36,247 nucleotides of DNA. Origin: a virus. The DNA lies in the IMG/VR virus record IMGVR_UViG_3300035698_007247, positions 1 to 36,247 of that record; one strand, written 5' to 3'. Every line of letters starts with the position of its first letter. Positions within the stretch are counted from its first letter, which is position 1. The notes under the pieces were generated by a model, which had not been told where the DNA came from, made no database searches, and saw nothing but the letters and a program-made list of their open reading frames with translations. Of this stretch, positions 7,352 through 14,042 are shown one piece after another. The position numbers and the translations under genes were made by a program.

Positions 7352-7470
7352 AAGGCATTAAGCCTTCTTAGGTGGAGTGTTAGTGAGGACTCATTAAATA
7401 GTTCTTTCTTCACAGACTATTAAACAAGACTAACATCTCCCTAAGAGAGCTTAATAAATTAATTTCTTAG
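7350..7470 (+). ncRNA. Candidate cis-regulatory RNA with mutually exclusive helices
   Basis: This non-coding stretch precedes the gene at 7473. Helix A pairs AGAAGGC (7350-7356) with GCCTTCT (7362-7368). Helix B is 17 bp with two small bulges: TCTTAG, GGAG and TGTTAGT (7366-7371, 7374-7377, 7378-7384) pair with ACTAACA, CTCC and CTAAGA (7429-7435, 7437-7440, 7441-7446); it encloses an inner hairpin (7397-7402 with 7416-7421). Helix C pairs CTAAGAGA (7441-7448) with TTTCTTAG (7463-7470), ending 2 nt before the ATG. B competes with A at 7366-7368 and with C at 7441-7446, a switch-like layout. It was folded by eye only. Confidence 0.5.
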
Positions 7471-7472
7471 AT

Positions 7473-7802
7473 ATGGACTCAATGATTAAGATAAGAGCAA
7501 ATGAGATGGGTGAACATTTTAACAGTTTGCCTGAATTAGAAAAACTATATTTTAATATAGGTCGTGATATTGGTTTATGTTGTGATGAATATATTACACA
7601 GATAAGGCCATTGAAAGGTAGGAAGGAGAGCATCAAAGATGAGTTTAAGTCAATCGCCGCCTTTGATCGTGAGATTGATTTAACAGAAGAAGCAATCATC
7701 ATGAAAGCAAATAAATACACAATTAAAGGTTTAGAAAAAATGATGGCTGGTGTTAAGGTTAGAATAGAAAGCCTTAGAGCCGAAGCCAAGGGTCAATATT
7801 AA
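7473..7802 (+). CDS. Hypothetical helical protein, 109 aa
   Basis: This is a soluble, mostly helical protein with many charged residues. It has a motif-like RPLKGRKESIKDEFKSIAAF segment in the middle and a C-terminal helix (GLEKMMAGVKVRIESLRAEA). I do not recognise the family. It is the first gene after the candidate RNA switch at 7350-7470, so it may be its target. No SD is present; the leader is CTTAGAT. Confidence 0.65.
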   Translation: MDSMIKIRANEMGEHFNSLPELEKLYFNIGRDIGLCCDEYITQIRPLKGRKESIKDEFKSIAAFDREIDLTEEAIIMKANKYTIKGLEKMMAGVKVRIESLRAEAKGQY

Positions 7803-7823
7803 TTTAAAATAATTTTAAAAATT

Positions 7824-8090
7824 ATGAAAAATCTTGGAAAGACTTGGGTAAATGTGGTAGCGATTTTATTTGTTGCTTATCTTTTATTCGTAATTAGTGT
7901 TCCTGCTTATATTAAGCATTTCAATTTTAAGCAAAATGAAAAGTGTAATAACATTGCTAATGAGATTAGTGATGAAACTATCAACGAGGACAGACAGACA
8001 CTTTTATATTGTTTGATGAGGGAGCAAGAGGGAAGCGCTTTATTCTATGATTTATTAATTAGTATTTCTCAAAAAAATGAATCCAATTAA
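7824..8090 (+). CDS. Single-span membrane protein, 88 aa
   Basis: One transmembrane helix lies at about residues 8-28 (VNVVAILFVAYLLFVISVPAY). A soluble, presumably extracytoplasmic domain of about 60 residues with two cysteines follows (EKCNNIA, LYCLMREQ). I do not recognise the family. The nucleotidyltransferase-like gene overlaps its 3' end by 14 nt. Confidence 0.65.
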   Translation: MKNLGKTWVNVVAILFVAYLLFVISVPAYIKHFNFKQNEKCNNIANEISDETINEDRQTLLYCLMREQEGSALFYDLLISISQKNESN

Positions 8091-8457
8091 AAAATACGAT
8101 GTAGCTATTATCATCGGAGAGTTTGATATTTTGAATAAAAGCAATCTTGAAATGATAGACAAGGCCAAGGTAATGGCCGGGAAAGTTATCGCATTTGTGT
8201 ATGACAATGTTTCTATTTTAAAGAACAATGGCTCAATGCCGACACAAAATCATGATGACCGGAGAGATAATTTGACCCTCGTTGGGATAGCATACATAGA
8301 AGGAATATTTGATAACGAGCTTGGCCCGGTTAAAGCAAGGTTAAAAGAATATCATAAGGGTGATTTAAAAGTTGTTTATATTCGTGATGGTGAAAAAGAG
8401 GAGTTGATTGTTAATGAAGTAATGGGTGATTATTATGGTAAAATTGAAACAGTATGA
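8077..8457 (+). CDS. Degenerate nucleotidyltransferase-like protein, 126 aa
   Basis: The N-terminus follows the cytidylyltransferase-like pattern (beta strand DVAIIIGEFDIL, helix LEMIDKAK, strand KVIAFVYDN, then a helix LTLVGIAYIEGIF). The HxGH motif that binds nucleotide phosphates is replaced by NKSN, so catalysis is doubtful. It may be a binding or regulatory paralog of the intact domain in the gene at 9019. It ends with TGA, overlapping the ATG of the LicD gene. The fold assignment is by pattern only. Confidence 0.5.
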   Translation: MNPIKKYDVAIIIGEFDILNKSNLEMIDKAKVMAGKVIAFVYDNVSILKNNGSMPTQNHDDRRDNLTLVGIAYIEGIFDNELGPVKARLKEYHKGDLKVVYIRDGEKEELIVNEVMGDYYGKIETV

Positions 8458-9014
8458 ATGTAAGACAGCAACAAGCATTTTCAAATCTACTTAAATTCAA
8501 GAAAATATTAAATGTGTTTGGCATAATGTTTTGGTTAGACTATGGTACTTTACTTGGTTTTTATAGGGATGGTAATTTCCCGGAAGGAGATGAAAATGAT
8601 ATTGATCTTGGATGCTGGGAGGCTCATCTAATACATAAAGAAAGTATAATTGCATTAGCCAAGGCCAAAGGGTTTAAGATTTACCATGTTTGGGAGAAAC
8701 AAATAGCAGTAGTCAAGAATGATTTGAAGATAGACTTGTTTTTTTATGGCAGACATAAAGACAATGCATACCATTTTATCTACAAGGGCGAGGTAGGGAT
8801 TCCTGCTGTAGTTCCTTATCGCTTCTTTTCTTCATTCAGGAAACTAACTATCAACAATGAGCAGTTTAATATGCCATCTGATATAGAAAATTATTTAACT
8901 TATAAATATGGAGATTGGAAAACTCCAATGAGCAGGCAAGAATATGCCAAGATGGGTGGATGTTATAATCCAGAAATCAATAAAGCATTAAGGCCCGGTT
9001 ATAAATTTAATTAA
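8454..9014 (+). CDS. LicD-family phosphotransferase-like protein, 186 aa
   Basis: This is a LicD/fukutin-type nucleotidyltransferase fold protein. LicD enzymes transfer phosphocholine or related phospho-groups from a CDP-activated donor to surface glycans. Residues 27-53 carry the signature (WLDYGTLLGFYRDG, then ENDIDLG with Asp49 and Asp51 as metal ligands). The C-terminal MPSDIENYLTYKYGDWKTP is also typical. It overlaps the preceding gene (ATGA) and is followed by a cytidylyltransferase fusion that could make the activated donor. Confidence 0.85.
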   Translation: MNVRQQQAFSNLLKFKKILNVFGIMFWLDYGTLLGFYRDGNFPEGDENDIDLGCWEAHLIHKESIIALAKAKGFKIYHVWEKQIAVVKNDLKIDLFFYGRHKDNAYHFIYKGEVGIPAVVPYRFFSSFRKLTINNEQFNMPSDIENYLTYKYGDWKTPMSRQEYAKMGGCYNPEINKALRPGYKFN

Positions 9015-9018
9015 AAAT

Positions 9019-9816
9019 ATGAAAAAAGACTCACATAAAAGGTCAATGTTTAAAAGTTTAGTTTGGAGAATCATCGGAGTATTCTGGCTTGCTGGAATAA
9101 CATGGTTATTTACTCATAGCTGGATAACAGTAGGATTAGTAACAGTAATTCATCATGGAATTTTCTTAGTAGTATTTTATTTACATGAGCGATTGTGGCA
9201 AGCAATCACTAATAAGTACAAGAGTTTGGCTAAAAGGAATAAGCTTAGGTTCGCATTAAAGGCTGTTACATACGAGATTATCCTGGGCAATGTTATCTTG
9301 GGATTTATTACATATTTTGTAACAGGAGATGTGAAGCAAATGACAGCAATCACCTTAACTTATATTCAGAGCAAGCTAATACTATACTTTTTCTATGATT
9401 GGTTTTGGGCCAGAAAGGATAAAAAGATTGTTTATTGTTATTTAGTTGCTGATTTATTTCATAAAGGTCATTTAAAATTTTTACAACAGGCTAAGAAAAG
9501 AGGCGATTATTTAATCGTTGGTGCATTATCAGACAAGGCTTGTATGGAAAAGAAACCAAGACCAATTATAGGTTTTAATGAAAGATTTGAAATACTTAAA
9601 AGCATAGGCGTTGTTGATGAGGTTATTGCTCAAAATGAATATTCTCCATTGAAAAATGTTGAGAAAATAAAACCAGATGTATTAATTGAAAGTGATAGCC
9701 ATAAAAATATGCCGGCAAATAAGTTTGTTAAGGGGTATGGTGGCGAGGTTTGTATATTACCATATTACAATGGTCAATCTTCTACAAAAATAAAGAAAAG
9801 TATATGTCAGAAGTAA
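9019..9816 (+). CDS. DUF2061 membrane domain fused to a cytidylyltransferase-like domain, 265 aa
   Basis: Residues 1-132 are a small multi-span membrane domain of DUF2061 type: three or four hydrophobic helices with the family's HERLW motif at 56-60. Residues about 136-262 are a nucleotidyltransferase of the TagD / RfaE C-terminal kind, with HKGH at 148-151, PIIGFNERFEIL at about 182-193 and a closing SSTKIKK. Such enzymes activate glycerol phosphate, ethanolamine phosphate or sugar phosphates with CTP or ATP. The membrane domain would hold donor synthesis at the membrane beside LicD. The substrate is unknown. Confidence 0.82.
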   Translation: MKKDSHKRSMFKSLVWRIIGVFWLAGITWLFTHSWITVGLVTVIHHGIFLVVFYLHERLWQAITNKYKSLAKRNKLRFALKAVTYEIILGNVILGFITYFVTGDVKQMTAITLTYIQSKLILYFFYDWFWARKDKKIVYCYLVADLFHKGHLKFLQQAKKRGDYLIVGALSDKACMEKKPRPIIGFNERFEILKSIGVVDEVIAQNEYSPLKNVEKIKPDVLIESDSHKNMPANKFVKGYGGEVCILPYYNGQSSTKIKKSICQK

Positions 9817-10328
9817 ATAAAATTTGCTTGGATATTGGTAGTGGCCGAGCTAAATTAGAAGGCTACATCACAATAGATAATGACCCAAGTGTAGGTGCTG
9901 ATATTTGTTTAGATATTGAAAGCTATGATGGGAAACATGAAAATATTTATTTTGACTTACGAAAAGGCAATGGTATAGATTTTAAAAATAATGTTGATGA
10001 AATTAGGGCGCATCATATTCTTGAGCATTTAAAGCCAGAGAATAAGGTCAAGATAATGTCATTGTTTTGGGATTTATTAAAGGTAGGTGGAACATTGGAT
10101 ATAGAAGTTCCTTTATTCCCTCATCCGGCATCAGTCCAAGACCCGACTCATATAAGTTTCTGGGTAGCAGAGAGCTTTAAGTATTTCATTAAGGGTGATC
10201 CATTCGGAGAGGCCTTTGCTAAAAGATACTCAAAGTATAAAGTTCCTTTATTTGAGAAGGTTGGCGAAGAATATAAAGGCAAGGAAGGAAATTATTGGGC
10301 CTATGGAATTAAATTAAAAAGAGTTTAA
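9804..10328 (+). CDS. SAM-dependent methyltransferase, 174 aa
   Basis: This is a class I methyltransferase fold. Motif I is ICLDIGSGRAKLEGYITIDND (residues 7-26), followed by a RAHHILEHL segment and LLKVGGTLDIEVP, all typical of small-molecule or glycan methyltransferases of the type 11/12 group rather than DNA enzymes (no NPPY). An upstream in-frame ATG at 9750 lies deep in the previous gene; the ATG at 9804 overlaps it by 13 nt and precedes motif I at the right distance. It probably methylates a sugar or lipid-linked intermediate in this cassette. Confidence 0.82.
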   Translation: MSEVNKICLDIGSGRAKLEGYITIDNDPSVGADICLDIESYDGKHENIYFDLRKGNGIDFKNNVDEIRAHHILEHLKPENKVKIMSLFWDLLKVGGTLDIEVPLFPHPASVQDPTHISFWVAESFKYFIKGDPFGEAFAKRYSKYKVPLFEKVGEEYKGKEGNYWAYGIKLKRV

Positions 10329-10329
10329 T

Positions 10330-11064
10330 ATGGAAAATCCTAAAATTACAATCATAGCAGTGAATTGGTGGGCAGAAGATTTTGCCATTGAATTATTTAA
10401 TTCTTGTTTAAAGAATGTATCTGATCCCAGGGAAGTTGAAATTATCTTTGTTGATAATAGTGGTAGCATGAAACTTGATAATATTGTTCAAAAAACACAC
10501 GAGGATTATTTTAGAATATTAAAACCTGAAAAAAATCTTGGTCATGGCGGTGGTTTAGACTTAGGCATTAAGGAAGCTAAGGGTGAATATGTTTTGATAT
10601 TAGACATTGATGCTCATATATTAAAAAAGAATTGGGACATAGAGTTATTAGATATTTTTGAAGCATTGCCTGAATTGAAAATGGCTTGCGCTACTGATGG
10701 GGGATTATTGAAACCTGCAAGGCCATTGGCAATGTTCTTTAAGAAAGAAACTATTGTAAAAAATAGAATTTCATTTAGATATAAAAATCTTGATGGAGTT
10801 AAGCTTGATGTAGGCCTCTATGCTTATTTCAGAATATTAACTGAATATGGCGATAAGTCTATTCTTAAAATGCCATCACAAAAAACAGAGTATAAAGATG
10901 TTTTAGGCAATGAGTATTTACTACAGGGAGAAAGATTCATTTATCATAATTGGTGGGGGACAAGGTGGTATAATGTAGATGGCAAGAGAGTGCATGATAA
11001 GATTGATAGCATTGAGTGGGAGGATTTTAAAGTTAAGAAAGATAATTTATTTAAACAGCTATGA
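10330..11064 (+). CDS. Family 2 glycosyltransferase, 244 aa
   Basis: This is a GT-A fold transferase. It opens with KITIIAVNWW and VEIIFVDNSG, carries NLGHGGGLDLGIKEAKGEYVLILDID with the metal-binding DxD at residues 92-94, and ends with a C-terminal acceptor region containing a Tyr/Trp-rich stretch (YHNWWGTRWYNV). It uses a nucleotide sugar donor. No membrane helix is present. It starts 1 nt after the methyltransferase gene and its TGA stop overlaps the next ATG. Confidence 0.9.
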   Translation: MENPKITIIAVNWWAEDFAIELFNSCLKNVSDPREVEIIFVDNSGSMKLDNIVQKTHEDYFRILKPEKNLGHGGGLDLGIKEAKGEYVLILDIDAHILKKNWDIELLDIFEALPELKMACATDGGLLKPARPLAMFFKKETIVKNRISFRYKNLDGVKLDVGLYAYFRILTEYGDKSILKMPSQKTEYKDVLGNEYLLQGERFIYHNWWGTRWYNVDGKRVHDKIDSIEWEDFKVKKDNLFKQL

Positions 11065-11210
11065 AAAAAAGATTTTTATCAATAATTTTTACAGTATTTC
11101 TGATTTGGTTCTTCGGTACTTTAATGTTAATGTGCCTTGAATTATTTACTATTCCTATGGATAAATTAAGAATTAAGAATAATCTAACTCCAATAATTTG
11201 TGAAAAATAA
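11061..11210 (+). CDS. Small single-span membrane protein, 49 aa
   Basis: It begins in the ATGA overlap with the glycosyltransferase. Residues about 5-30 are hydrophobic (one span, IIFTVFLIWFFGTLMLMCL core) after a short basic N-terminus, then a short polar tail. Its position between two glycosyltransferases suggests a membrane partner for them; no family is recognised. Confidence 0.6.
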   Translation: MKKRFLSIIFTVFLIWFFGTLMLMCLELFTIPMDKLRIKNNLTPIICEK

Positions 11211-11211
11211 T

Positions 11212-12804
11212 ATGAAAGATGTCACCGCCATTATAATAAATTTTTTAAGAGAGCCATATCTTTATGTTTGCCTGGATAGCTTAAAGGCTAAATATCCCGA
11301 CATTAAAGTTTTGGTTGGAGAGAACGGAGAATATACAGAAGAAAAGAAAAAGAGAATTGAAGCCTATAAAAATGTTGAATATATTGAGATAGGTTTTGAT
11401 GCCGGTGTTTGTGTGGCCAGGAATAGACTGATGGAAAGAGTTAAGACTAAGTATGTTTTAGTTGGTGATGATGATTTTAAATACGATGAGAAGTCAGACT
11501 TAGAAAAGATGGTTAAATTTTTAGACAATAATGACTTTGATTTACTTGGTGCAAGAATAATTGAATGTGGAAATATCAGGAATTACCAGGGATTTATTCA
11601 TAAATATGATGATCATTTTAAATACAAGGCCTTAGATTTAGACCCCTCAAATTTCAATAGTTGTAATGAGTCCGGGCTTTTATATAAGAAATGTGATTTA
11701 ACTTTTAACTTTTTCATTGCAAAAACAAGCTCAATCAGTAATGTTTCATGGGATGAGAAGATAAAAGTAGCCTATGAGCATAGCACTTTCTTCATTGATT
11801 TTGTGGCAAAAGGCTATAAGGTTGCATTTACTCCGAATATCTTTGTTGAGCATAAGCCAGAGCTAAGGGAGCAGTTGAAAAATAAGAATGATTATGTTTG
11901 TTTCCGGTCAAGGAAAAGTGATAAGAAAAGATTTTTTGAAAGGTTCGGCATATCTTATTCAATAGATATGAATGGCAGAAGGGATGCCTATGACCCAACA
12001 AGCTTAGGTGATATTACATTTTGCATAACAATGTTTGAAAGATTTGATAAATTGAGAACACTTTTACTTTCAATAGCAAAATATTATCCAACAGCTATTA
12101 TCATGATAGCCGATCAGAGTAAGAAGTTTGTGGTAAAACAATACAAAAATCTTTATCAGGAATTGTATGAGGCAGGACTTAAAAATAAACCGACTGCTTT
12201 AAATATGCCTTATGATTGTGGCCTATCAGTATGTAGAAATAAAATTGCAAGATTAGCAAGGACTAAATATGTGCTAATATTAGAGGAAGATTTTGTTTTT
12301 ACAGAGGAAACTAAGGTGAAGTTAATGGCTGAATTTTTGGAAGAAAATATTAATTATGTTGGAATTGGCGGCCAGGTTTATGAGAATGGCGTGCTGGTTG
12401 ACTTCTCACATAATTGGAAGATAGAAGAAAATCAGATAAGGATGCTTGAGAATACTGCCGAATATAAGGAAGGCTTTAGAGATACAGAGTCAATTATAAA
12501 TTTTGCTCTATATAAAAAGAGTCTATTTGATAAGATAATCTGGGATGAAGATATTAAAATTAATGGTGAGCATACAGACTTCATGCTAAAATTAAAAGAG
12601 GCTGGTTATAAAATAGCTGAAACAGATAGATCAATGATAAAGCACGACAAGAAAAGAACAGAAGGAATTTATAATAGCCTAAGAACAAGAGATGAATTTT
12701 TAGTAATATTATTTAATAAATATAAAATTAAAAAACTAATTTACAAATCTGGCTTTACTGTTATGCTTGAAAATGGTATAATAAAGAAAGGCAGAAACCT
12801 CTAA
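11212..12804 (+). CDS. Tandem double glycosyltransferase (two GT-A domains), 530 aa
   Basis: Two related GT-A domains lie in one chain. Domain 1 (residues about 1-240) has GFDAGVCVARNRL followed by TKYVLVGDDDF with Asp86-88. Domain 2 (about 265-510) has PYDCGLSVCRNKI followed by TKYVLILEEDF with Glu-Glu-Asp at 358-360. The parallel motifs show internal duplication; the RN...DDDF pattern recalls GalNAc/galactosyl-transferases. It could add a disaccharide repeat. A GTG at 11200 is in frame, but the ATG at 11212, 1 nt after the previous stop, fits the genome's start pattern. Confidence 0.87.
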   Translation: MKDVTAIIINFLREPYLYVCLDSLKAKYPDIKVLVGENGEYTEEKKKRIEAYKNVEYIEIGFDAGVCVARNRLMERVKTKYVLVGDDDFKYDEKSDLEKMVKFLDNNDFDLLGARIIECGNIRNYQGFIHKYDDHFKYKALDLDPSNFNSCNESGLLYKKCDLTFNFFIAKTSSISNVSWDEKIKVAYEHSTFFIDFVAKGYKVAFTPNIFVEHKPELREQLKNKNDYVCFRSRKSDKKRFFERFGISYSIDMNGRRDAYDPTSLGDITFCITMFERFDKLRTLLLSIAKYYPTAIIMIADQSKKFVVKQYKNLYQELYEAGLKNKPTALNMPYDCGLSVCRNKIARLARTKYVLILEEDFVFTEETKVKLMAEFLEENINYVGIGGQVYENGVLVDFSHNWKIEENQIRMLENTAEYKEGFRDTESIINFALYKKSLFDKIIWDEDIKINGEHTDFMLKLKEAGYKIAETDRSMIKHDKKRTEGIYNSLRTRDEFLVILFNKYKIKKLIYKSGFTVMLENGIIKKGRNL

Positions 12805-12808
12805 AATT

Positions 12809-13291
12809 ATGATTATAAACGACCAAATCCTTGATCACATCAGGGAACAATCAGACACTTTAAACAAAACTCTTAATGTAGCCACAGAGCTTTATAAGAC
12901 TGCTTATGATAGATTTGGAGAAACACCAATTACTATTGAAAGAAATGTCAACGGAAAGAATAAGCATGTAAATGCCAAGCAAAAAGATTTGTGGGATGAA
13001 GTTAAAAGATTGGGCCTTAATTGCCCAGCCGGTAAAGTGTTGAGAGAAAAGCATGCTAATACTTTTGAAGCCTATGATAAGGTTGATGAAATCACTAAGG
13101 GCTTGGATATGTTTGTTGTGACTAATTTAGGTATTAGTGGATTTAATAAAATGTCTTTGACTGAAGTTCTTAACTTAGCCGAGGGTATTTCTGAATGGAA
13201 GATGAGAAAATTGCTTAAACCAGAGGTATTTCAATCTGTTGAAGTTGAGGTTGGTGAGAAGAAAGAAGAAGTTAAAAAGGAAGAAAAGTAA
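12809..13291 (+). CDS. Hypothetical protein, 160 aa
   Basis: This is a soluble, mainly helical protein with a charged Glu/Lys tail from about residue 145. The central part (NCPAGKVLREKHANTFEAYDKVDE) may be a helix-turn-helix-like arrangement, but I cannot assign it. It starts 4 nt after the double glycosyltransferase and ends the cassette. Confidence 0.65.
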   Translation: MIINDQILDHIREQSDTLNKTLNVATELYKTAYDRFGETPITIERNVNGKNKHVNAKQKDLWDEVKRLGLNCPAGKVLREKHANTFEAYDKVDEITKGLDMFVVTNLGISGFNKMSLTEVLNLAEGISEWKMRKLLKPEVFQSVEVEVGEKKEEVKKEEK

Positions 13292-13293
13292 AT

Positions 13294-13506
13294 ATGCAGT
13301 TAATTAAAACATACGACAAGGGAATAGTAGGTGATGCCATCAGGAGAAAAGCAGAAAAGAAATTATTTGCTGATGGATTTAAGGTAGTAAGTGAAGAAGA
13401 TTCAAAGAAATGGGACAGCTCAAAGGCCTGCTGTATGGCCATAATATTTCTCCCATTGATTTTTATAAAGACAAGCAAAGTAATAGTGACATACGAAAAG
13501 GAATAA
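13294..13506 (+). CDS. Small membrane-associated protein ending in a VIVTY motif, 70 aa
   Basis: A charged N-terminal helix (residues 1-45, including a DGFKVVSEED strand) precedes a hydrophobic stretch at about 45-59 (ACCMAIIFLPLIFI) and a terminal KVIVTYEKE. The next small gene (13611) also pairs a DGW-RV strand with a terminal KVIVTY, so the two may be relatives, one with and one without the membrane segment. No function is known. Confidence 0.6.
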   Translation: MQLIKTYDKGIVGDAIRRKAEKKLFADGFKVVSEEDSKKWDSSKACCMAIIFLPLIFIKTSKVIVTYEKE

Positions 13507-13510
13507 TTGT

Positions 13511-13590
13511 CATTTGCCAGGGGTTTTAAAGTTTCCCCATCCATAGTTCAAGGGATTCAGAGGTTAATTCTTCCGAGTCCCTGCCAGGTG
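13511..13590 (+). promoter_or_regulatory. Structured 5' region of the small gene at 13611
   Basis: Two GC-containing hairpins can be drawn in an otherwise AT-rich gap. GGGG 13520-13523 pairs with CCCC 13535-13538. A 12-position stem of 13552-13563 with 13570-13581 (GGGATTCAGAGG with CTTCCGAGTCCC) has two mismatches. The sequence TGCCAGG occurs at both edges (13515 and 13582). It precedes the only strong SD in the genome, so it may control that start. The fold is by eye. Confidence 0.35.
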
Positions 13591-13600
13591 ATAATTAAAA

Positions 13601-13606
13601 AGGAGG
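13601..13606 (+). promoter_or_regulatory. Strong Shine-Dalgarno AGGAGG (unusual for this genome)
   Basis: AGGAGG lies 4 nt before the ATG at 13611. Nearly all other starts in this genome lack any SD match, so this site stands out. A second SD-like AAAGGAG at 13804-13810 directly precedes an ATG that is followed at once by a TAA. Confidence 0.7.
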
Positions 13607-13610
13607 AAAA

Positions 13611-13790
13611 ATGCAAGCAAAAACAGGGGACACCCATAAACTCAAAGACATAAAAGAAGATGGTTGGAGAGTAAAATGTAGCTTCGGTAATTCAAAAGTT
13701 TTGGGTAAAAATGATGATAGATTTATCTGGGATGGAGAAACCGAAAAGGTCATAGTGACCTATAAAGAGGAGATAACAAGATATTATTAG
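13611..13790 (+). CDS. Small SD-initiated protein, 59 aa
   Basis: The frame runs from the ATG at 13611 to the TAG at 13788-13790 and is preceded by AGGAGG. The protein is soluble and beta-rich (DGWRVKCSFG, DRFIWDGET, KVIVTYKEE). Its last residues resemble those of the preceding gene's product. I do not recognise a family. Its SD-driven start, different from all neighbours, and the structured RNA on both sides suggest that 13510-14280 has its own origin or control. Confidence 0.65.
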   Translation: MQAKTGDTHKLKDIKEDGWRVKCSFGNSKVLGKNDDRFIWDGETEKVIVTYKEEITRYY

Positions 13791-13820
13791 TCTTAACTAA
13801 AAGAAAGGAGATGTAATTAT

Positions 13821-13905
13821 CTAAAAAAATAAGGGGGGACAAGGTTAAACTAAGTTTAAAAAGCTCTACATAATTCGTAGGCTGAAACTTATACCCCCCT
13901 TTTAG
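13821..13905 (+). ncRNA. Structured RNA, part I: stacked hairpin closed by a G6/C6 helix
   Basis: No ORF of note lies here. AAGGGGGG (13831-13838) pairs with CCCCCCTT (13894-13901). Inside, TAAGTTT (13851-13857) pairs with AAACTTA (13885-13891). Innermost, AGC/CTAC (13862-13864, 13866-13869, one bulged T) pairs with GTAGGCT (13877-13883) around a 7-nt loop. The three helices stack into one rod of about 71 nt. A run of six G matched to six C is striking in AT-rich DNA. A T-rich tract follows, so this could also terminate transcription. The boundaries are approximate. Confidence 0.6.
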
Positions 13906-13915
13906 TTTCATTGTT

Positions 13916-14002
13916 ATTTTTCAAAGGGTTTTCATATGCCCTCGGATTAATTTAGATTTGAGGGGCGGATAGTATTCGATCGCTATCGGCCCTTTGAAAG
14001 AT
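13916..14002 (+). ncRNA. Structured RNA, part II: three-way junction
   Basis: A 13-bp closing helix (13916-13928 with 13990-14002, core TCAAAGGG/CCCTTTGA, one G-T wobble) encloses two hairpins. The first pairs CCCTC (13939-13943) with GAGGG (13960-13964), extended by GGAT/ATTT. The second pairs GATAG (13968-13972) with CTATC (13983-13987), extended by one C-G pair across a G-G mismatch. This is a compact three-way junction of 87 nt with no coding frame. I cannot match it to a known RNA class. Confidence 0.6.
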
Positions 14003-14042
14003 AATAATACTGAGATTTATAATTGAATAGCTAAAGAGAGTA

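Noticed and set aside
8455-11064. UGA recoding (as in some candidate phyla)
   Set aside because: TGA ends two genes exactly at ATGA overlaps (8455-8457 and 11062-11064), and no gene contains an internal TGA, so the standard code holds.
11200-11211. GTG start for the double glycosyltransferase
   Set aside because: It overlaps the end of the 49-aa gene, while the ATG at 11212 follows the stop by 1 nt with the leader usual in this genome.
13511-13595. Possible tRNA gene
   Set aside because: GTTCAA and two stems suggested a tRNA, but the base after the T-loop is not C, no 7-bp acceptor stem closes it, and no anticodon arm of proper size exists.
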